Positions 59,793-64,000 of a stretch of 64,000 nucleotides of DNA are shown here, in pieces. Position numbers and translations under genes: made by a program. The notes beneath the pieces are model-generated. The model was given only the letters and a program-made list of their open reading frames with translations, had not been told where the DNA came from and searched no databases. Source of the DNA: Candidatus Obscuribacter sp. (lineage in GTDB: Bacteria; Cyanobacteriota; Vampirovibrionia; Obscuribacterales; Obscuribacteraceae); the NCBI GenBank assembly GCA_016718315.1, contig JADKDV010000001.1:186001-250000 (forward strand), written 5' to 3'. Positions within the stretch are counted from its first letter, which is position 1, and every line of letters starts with the position of its first letter.

Positions 59793-60794
59793 TTAATTGA
59801 CTTCTGGTTTGCCCTGTAAATCAATGCTGTCGCCGTTGTTGCTTGGCTCTTTGACATACATTTTCATTTCGGTCTGAGGCTTGTCTTTCTTTTTGAAGCG
59901 ACCCATTAAGCCTGCCTTTTTGTCACCACTGTTAGTGTCACTGGCTATTTTTTCTTTGCTCTTCTTTGCTTCTTTTTTGTCTTTTATGCTGTCTTTGAGC
60001 TTGTCCTCTGGCTTTTCTTCTTTTATAAGCTCACCGTTTACGCCGATAACTTTCATTTCGGCTATTTCCGGACCAGCATCTGTTTCTTTGTTGAGCTTTG
60101 ACTTAAGACTCTCCAGCTTTTTGCGACCATCTCTGGCCCATTCGGACTCAGGGTTTAGAGCCACAGCTCTAGTAAGTAGGGCAAAGGCCTGGGGCTCATG
60201 CTTAAAATCAAGCATCAGTAGACCAGCATAATAATAGGAGACAGCCAGATCTGGTTGCAGGGCGATGGATTTGACATAGGCAGCCAGTGCCTCTTCCTTT
60301 CGACCCCTATTTTCTAGTGCTCTGGCCATATTCATATAAGCCGAGGCAAAGCGAGGGTCGACTTTGACTGCTTGCTCCCACTTCTCAATAGACTGCTCGA
60401 CTTGACCGCGATAAAACAAAACCGATGCCATGCCATTTAGTGAATAAGCACTGTCGGGCTTGAGGCTTAGTGCCTTTTTAAAAGCTTCCTGAGCTTTGGC
60501 ATAGTTGTTTTGGTTGATATAAATTAGTCCCAGGTTGCAATAAGCCTGGTCCATGCGGTCGTCGGCGACAATAGCTGCTTTATAGGCTTCGATTGCCTTA
60601 TTTAAAAAGCCCTGCTCATAAAGTGCTCTGGCTCGGTTGTAATGGCCAATAGCCTCTTTATTAAAGACTCGCTTAACTGGTTTGACTGGCTCGGCAGTTG
60701 CTGCCTCATCCTGTGCCGGTGCCTCAGTACAGGCTAATGCCAGGACTGCTGCCAGCGCTGCCGTATATTTGCTAAAGGTGCTCAAACTAACCAT
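59793..60794 (-). CDS. Exported TPR protein with charged Lys/Glu tail
   Basis: ATG 60794 has AAGG ten bases upstream and starts a signal peptide (FSKYTAALAAVLALACTEAPAQ). Four to five TPRs follow (HYNRARALYEQGFLNKAIEA, AYCNLGLIYINQNNYAKAQE, YMNMARALENRGRKEEALAA). The tail of about 90 residues is rich in Lys, Glu, Asp and Ser and looks disordered. A longer frame reaches 60947, but a TATAAT lies at 60823-60828 in that stretch, favouring 60794. It heads the cluster with the unknown gene and the Nudix gene. Confidence 0.8.
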   Translation of the reverse strand: MVSLSTFSKYTAALAAVLALACTEAPAQDEAATAEPVKPVKRVFNKEAIGHYNRARALYEQGFLNKAIEAYKAAIVADDRMDQAYCNLGLIYINQNNYAKAQEAFKKALSLKPDSAYSLNGMASVLFYRGQVEQSIEKWEQAVKVDPRFASAYMNMARALENRGRKEEALAAYVKSIALQPDLAVSYYYAGLLMLDFKHEPQAFALLTRAVALNPESEWARDGRKKLESLKSKLNKETDAGPEIAEMKVIGVNGELIKEEKPEDKLKDSIKDKKEAKKSKEKIASDTNSGDKKAGLMGRFKKKDKPQTEMKMYVKEPSNNGDSIDLQGKPEVN

Positions 60795-60822
60795 CAATTT
60801 TCTACCTTCCCATAAGCTCTCT

Positions 60823-60828
60823 ATTATA
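60823..60828 (-). promoter_or_regulatory. Candidate -10 box (TATAAT) for the TPR-Nudix cluster
   Basis: A perfect TATAAT on the minus strand 28 bases before ATG 60794. No strong -35 at 16-18 bp. Confidence 0.4.
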
Positions 60829-60967
60829 GCCTTTTCTCCAGCGCCAGCTTGCTTTGACAGCCTTTGGGGCGTGTCATTTTGCTTTTTCGTAATTTCCACA
60901 TTGTCAGGTGCTTGACCGGCACCTAATATGGCTTGACCCACTTTCACCTCAATAAATTTATTTTTCT

Positions 60968-62146
60968 ATGACAGATAACATTACTACTCCAAAATCCAAA
61001 GCTTTAGACCGGCCCGTTGAAGCCAGAGACAACTCTGAGCGTCATATTGTTGCCAGTGCTTCGCAAGAGACAGACCGTCGCTTTGCCGAAGAATTGCAAG
61101 ATATCCGCAAGCAAGGCAATCCGGCTACCCCCGAAAAGCTCCGCAGTACTGCTTTTGCAGCAATTGACCAGCTCTTTGGTCAGGCTGGCAAATTGGATGG
61201 TAAGGACCCGGCTAGTGACCCTGAGCGGGCTCGCTTTAATAGCGAAGTCAGACCAAATGCCCAGGCAGTGGCTGGCGGCACAGGCAATAGTCGCGAAATA
61301 TTTAGAGATGCTGAAGCCAGGACTCTTTTGCCCATGATTGCTCGTGGTGACATACCTCAATTGCCGCTGCCTGGTGGTACTGGCGCTCGTGGCAACAGTG
61401 ACAATGCGCCAATCAGACCAATAAACGGTTCGTTTTTTAGTCAGGCAGATTTAAATCGTCTGGCCAGTGGTGGCACCCTCGAAATCCAAGTCGGTCAAAG
61501 TGGGCGCGATGGCCGCAATGGCCGCAATACTCATGGTCCCCGCATGGACATGAATAACAGTGTCGACAAAGTGGTATCACTGATAAGCCGTAACGAAGGC
61601 AAAGCCAATACTATCAACTGGAATGATGCCGGTCATGGTATCTCAGTTGGTTTGCAACAAAGCAACCAACACAGAGGCAATTTGCCTGAGTTGCTCAAAG
61701 CTATGCACAAAGAAAACCCGGCAAAATTTGATGCTATTTTTGGTCGCAATGCCGCCAAAATGCTCAACGAAAACTTTGTACGCCATGCTCATTTTAGTCG
61801 CAATAACGAGCTTGGTCGAGCTATGCAAAGAGCTGTTAATGATCCCGAATTGCAAAAGCCTCAACTGGAATTGACCCGTGAGCATGTCCGACGTGCTGCC
61901 GAAATGGCTCGTCAGATGGGCATTAAGTCCACCATGGGTGTGGCTTTAGTGGCCGATTTGACCAATCAATTTGGTGAAGGCGGCGCCATGAAATATCTCA
62001 GACAGGCTCGTGGTCGTCACTCTGAAGAAGACAAAATCAGAGCTGTAGCCAATTCTTCTCGTCACGGTCATTCACACCGTGCAGCACGCTTCAATACAAT
62101 TGCTTCATCCGGTATCGTCAGCAGCAGAGATACTTTTCAAGCCTGA
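60968..62146 (+). CDS. Protein with a lysozyme-superfamily-like glycoside hydrolase domain
   Basis: No signal peptide is visible. The first 200 residues are polar and partly disordered, with a Gly-rich run (GQSGRDGRNGRNTHG). The C-terminal domain starts at about residue 200: SVDKVVSLISRNEGKANTIN, then a GHGISVGLQQSNQHRGNLPE segment and long helices. An SRNEGK-type glutamate (E210) followed by a G-I-S-V-G-L-Q-Q strand is reminiscent of chitosanase/muramidase-like domains of the lysozyme superfamily. This is a pattern judgement. It could be a wall hydrolase or an effector with a disordered N-terminus. Its 3' end overlaps the aroQ end by 10 bp. Confidence 0.6.
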   Translation: MTDNITTPKSKALDRPVEARDNSERHIVASASQETDRRFAEELQDIRKQGNPATPEKLRSTAFAAIDQLFGQAGKLDGKDPASDPERARFNSEVRPNAQAVAGGTGNSREIFRDAEARTLLPMIARGDIPQLPLPGGTGARGNSDNAPIRPINGSFFSQADLNRLASGGTLEIQVGQSGRDGRNGRNTHGPRMDMNNSVDKVVSLISRNEGKANTINWNDAGHGISVGLQQSNQHRGNLPELLKAMHKENPAKFDAIFGRNAAKMLNENFVRHAHFSRNNELGRAMQRAVNDPELQKPQLELTREHVRRAAEMARQMGIKSTMGVALVADLTNQFGEGGAMKYLRQARGRHSEEDKIRAVANSSRHGHSHRAARFNTIASSGIVSSRDTFQA

Positions 62147-62580
62147 TTGCTTTGCAGCACTAGCGCTCTAATAGCCAGCTCGTAGCCAATTTGTCCGGTG
62201 CCAACGATGACACCACTGGCGATGTCCGATAAGAGACTCTTGTGTCTAAATTCTTCGCGCGCGTAGATGTTGGAGATATGCACTTCTACAAAGGGTAGTG
62301 CGACAGTAAGTAGCGCGTCTCTGAGGGCGATTGATGTATGCCCATAAGCGCCTGGATTGATGACAATGCCCTGATAGCCAGCCTGGGGCGCGCCCTGGAT
62401 GGCATCAACTAGTGCGCCTTCGTGATTGCTCTGGACAAAATCGAGCAAACAGCCCAGCTCACTGGATTTTAGAGTCAGTTTGTTTTGTAAATCCTGCAAT
62501 GTACCACTGCCATAAATGCTGGTCTCTCTGAGTCCGAGCAAATTTAGATTGGGTCCATTGATAACTAAAAGTCTGAGCAT
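62137..62580 (-). CDS. aroQ: 3-dehydroquinate dehydratase, type II
   Basis: The enzyme forms 3-dehydroshikimate in the shikimate pathway. Conserved blocks are LVINGPNLNLLGLRETSIYG, FVQSNHEGALVDAIQGA (the NHEG active-site segment), INPGAYGHTSIALRDAL, and VHISNIYAREEFRHKS. The start is ATG 62580, which overlaps the upstream stop codon as TAATG; a longer frame to 62625 lies within the upstream gene and is not used. Length (147 aa) is typical. aroK lies about 700 bp upstream on the same strand, so aromatic pathway genes are clustered here. Confidence 0.93.
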   Translation of the reverse strand: MLRLLVINGPNLNLLGLRETSIYGSGTLQDLQNKLTLKSSELGCLLDFVQSNHEGALVDAIQGAPQAGYQGIVINPGAYGHTSIALRDALLTVALPFVEVHISNIYAREEFRHKSLLSDIASGVIVGTGQIGYELAIRALVLQSNQA

Positions 62581-63206
62581 TACTCGACTTCGTCCGCTTC
62601 CATCTCCAGCGCTTCCAGAGCGCATTGGGCTTCAACCAAAAAGGGATCGTTGCGAGTCAAGAGCTGCTCGCGGCGGACCATGGCTACTAGCTCTCCGAGG
62701 ATGTCGATAAGAGCTGTCTGGGAGCCTTCCTGGTTGGCTACTTCTTTGTCGATGATAAACATCGCTGAGCCCAGTAGCACTCGAGCTTCTACTGGTCGCA
62801 ATTCTTTTGAGTTGGTGATTTCGCCAAGGAGTTCGGTATCGACTTTGTTTTCGAGGACAAGACCTTTGCCAAAGGTCAAAACCGAATTGAGCAAACCTTT
62901 GCTGCGTTCTTCTGGCAAAGATGCTGCCGCTCTAATCAGGTTGAGGCGGTTGCCAGCATCACCTAAAGATTCGGCGCTATCCACCAGGTTTCTGACCTGG
63001 TTGGCTTTGGTATTAAATTGACGGCGCAGTTCGTTTTCGGCGACAGATGAGACCGGCTTGGTCGCTGCGTCAAAACGCTTGTCATAGTAATCCTGTACGT
63101 GCTGCCTCTTGAGTTCGATGCCAAAGGGCATGAGCTCCATAAAGATAGACTCCAGCCCCTCGAGTTGGGACTGCAGATACATGAGCTCATCTTGGGTAAC
63201 GGTCAC
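62580..63206 (-). CDS. Protein of unknown function, translationally coupled to aroQ
   Basis: GTG 63206 has AAGGAG six bases upstream (a TTG at 63209 is too close). The protein of about 208 residues is helical throughout, with coiled-coil-like spacing (YLQSQLEGLESIFMELMP, KANQVRNLVDSAESL) and an acidic end (EALEMEADEVE). No domain is recognised. Its stop overlaps the aroQ start as TAATG, which implies coupled translation. Location between aroK and aroQ suggests an accessory role in the same operon, but nothing shows the nature of it. Confidence 0.6.
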   Translation of the reverse strand: MTVTQDELMYLQSQLEGLESIFMELMPFGIELKRQHVQDYYDKRFDAATKPVSSVAENELRRQFNTKANQVRNLVDSAESLGDAGNRLNLIRAAASLPEERSKGLLNSVLTFGKGLVLENKVDTELLGEITNSKELRPVEARVLLGSAMFIIDKEVANQEGSQTALIDILGELVAMVRREQLLTRNDPFLVEAQCALEALEMEADEVE

Positions 63207-63299
63207 CAATAACTCCTTACAAGGTCAAGCAAAGCGTATCTTACTACGGCACCAATTTCTCCCACATAATAGCATCGCCTGGAACAACCTGATTCAAAC

Positions 63300-63824
63300 T
63301 TATGCGATACAAGTGAGGATAAGTCGAGACACCTCCTCAATTGTGTGTCTTGTTGTGTCGATAATGTCATTAGCTCGCTTGTAAACAGGCTCTCTAAGAG
63401 TAATCAAGGTCTCTATGCGGGATGTAAGTGTGTCACTTGGGTTATCTGTTTGATTGAGCATCGGTCTTGCTGGTCCATCCTGTACTCTCTTGGCAAGGAT
63501 TTCAGGGTTGGCTTTGAGATAGACGATATGACCAATCGACTCTAATACTTCAAAATTGCCAGCAGTTATGGGCAGTCCTCCGCCAGTGGAGAGGACTATG
63601 CTTTGCTCGCTCAAGCTCTTTTGGATTTCGCGCAAGAGCTCGCTCTCTAGTTGTCTAAAGACTGGCTCTCCATGCTGACTAAATATTTGCTCTGGTGTAA
63701 GACCAGTACTCTTTGTAATCAGCTCGTCACTATCAACCATCACATGACTGCCAGTGCTGGCAATAAAAGTGGCACAGGATGTCTTACCTGAGCCCGATGG
63801 TCCTATTAAAACTATATTTTTCAA
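63300..63824 (-). CDS. aroK: Shikimate kinase
   Basis: The product phosphorylates shikimate using ATP. Walker A is GPSGSGKT (residues 8-15), the shikimate-binding DSDELI segment and the GGGLP motif are present, and ARPML with RxxxY-type regions (REPVYKRAND) complete the fold. Length (174 aa) is standard. The start is TTG 63824, two bases after the upstream TPR gene stop, so the genes are coupled. aroQ follows downstream on the same strand. Confidence 0.93.
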   Translation of the reverse strand: MKNIVLIGPSGSGKTSCATFIASTGSHVMVDSDELITKSTGLTPEQIFSQHGEPVFRQLESELLREIQKSLSEQSIVLSTGGGLPITAGNFEVLESIGHIVYLKANPEILAKRVQDGPARPMLNQTDNPSDTLTSRIETLITLREPVYKRANDIIDTTRHTIEEVSRLILTCIA

Positions 63825-63826
63825 GG

Positions 63827-64000
63827 TTAAAAGTTGACAGTTGTTTTTGATTGAGTGTGGGCCAGCCCTGCCTTACGATAACATTCCTGGGCTTTGAGCT
63901 GGGCATCAGTTAAGCTGGGATCAAGGGCAATTGCTTGCTTAAACTCTTTGCCGGCATTGATGTAGTCACCCTGATGATAGAGTGCCAGTCCCATGCCATA
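63827..64000 (-). CDS. C-terminal end of a TPR protein, cut by the window edge
   Basis: The frame is open to the window end and finishes at TAA 63827-63829. The 57 visible residues form one TPR hairpin (YGMGLALYHQGDYINAGKEF) followed by a Lys/Gln-rich tail (AGLAHTQSKTTVNF). The full protein lies outside. aroK follows after a 2-bp gap, so the TPR gene is in the same operon. Confidence 0.65.
   Translation of the reverse strand, partial: YGMGLALYHQGDYINAGKEFKQAIALDPSLTDAQLKAQECYRKAGLAHTQSKTTVNF

Noticed and set aside
1..64000. tRNA, rRNA, CRISPR arrays, insertion sequences and prophage
   Set aside because: None recognised: no tRNA-like GGTTCGAATCC arms in intergenic DNA, no short regularly spaced repeats, no transposase, integrase or phage structural gene.

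Overview
The window is about half G+C and gene-dense, with roughly 55 protein genes on both strands and no tRNA, rRNA, CRISPR array or insertion sequence that I could recognise. Several traits together suggest a Gram-negative-type member of the Vampirovibrionia/Melainabacteria, most like Obscuribacterales: many secreted TPR proteins, membrane Ser/Thr kinases with TPR tails, low-complexity secreted proteins, a CsgG-like protein, a YgfZ-IscA pair and cyanobacteria-like housekeeping genes. This placement is inference from gene content, not from a marker tree.

Layout. 1-6 kb: end of a helical protein, two Gly/Gln/Asn-rich secreted proteins, a CtpA-type protease and a UbiD decarboxylase. 6-11 kb: a 34-residue membrane peptide, a secreted TPR-metzincin protease, two near-identical self-terminating structured RNA genes on either side of a PDZ/degenerate-thioredoxin gene, a PepSY protein, a TPR protein and a cytidine-deaminase-like protein lacking its zinc ligands. 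11-20.6 kb: rdgB, a long Rel/SpoT with a Ser/Lys-rich tail, low-complexity proteins, ilvE and a CsgG-like cluster. 20.6-38 kb: alaS, nadK, murT, a DUF4352-like lipoprotein, two tandem TPR kinases, deoC, carB and a secreted hydrolase. 38-50 kb: gamma-carbonic-anhydrase-like protein, a small protein with mutS2, then two very large Ala-rich genes of unknown function carrying three single-base frameshifts in total. 50-64 kb: a GT2 glycosyltransferase, an inositol-phosphatase family gene, ileS with an apparent attenuator, an orphan potC, a YgfZ-TPR fusion next to an IscA-type gene, a Nudix cluster, a lysozyme-like protein, and aroQ and aroK.

The two strongest unusual signals are regulatory. Ahead of ileS (51807-52024) there is a promoter, a Shine-Dalgarno site, a 27-codon leader peptide with four consecutive isoleucine codons, and mutually exclusive antiterminator and terminator stems. 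This is the architecture of ribosome-mediated transcription attenuation. At 7233-7628 and 8605-9000 a direct repeat carries a roughly 210-nt RNA with its own -10 box, several stems and a terminator. The RNA part is nearly invariant (two differences from about 7350 to 7628) while the upstream part has clearly diverged, which suggests selection or gene conversion on the RNA. I could not assign it to a known family.

Other points of interest are degenerate enzymes kept as intact reading frames (cytidine deaminase-like, thioredoxin-like), several short genes with good ribosome binding sites (6066-6170, 10965-11180, 51469-51645), and the frameshifts confined to the two giant genes.
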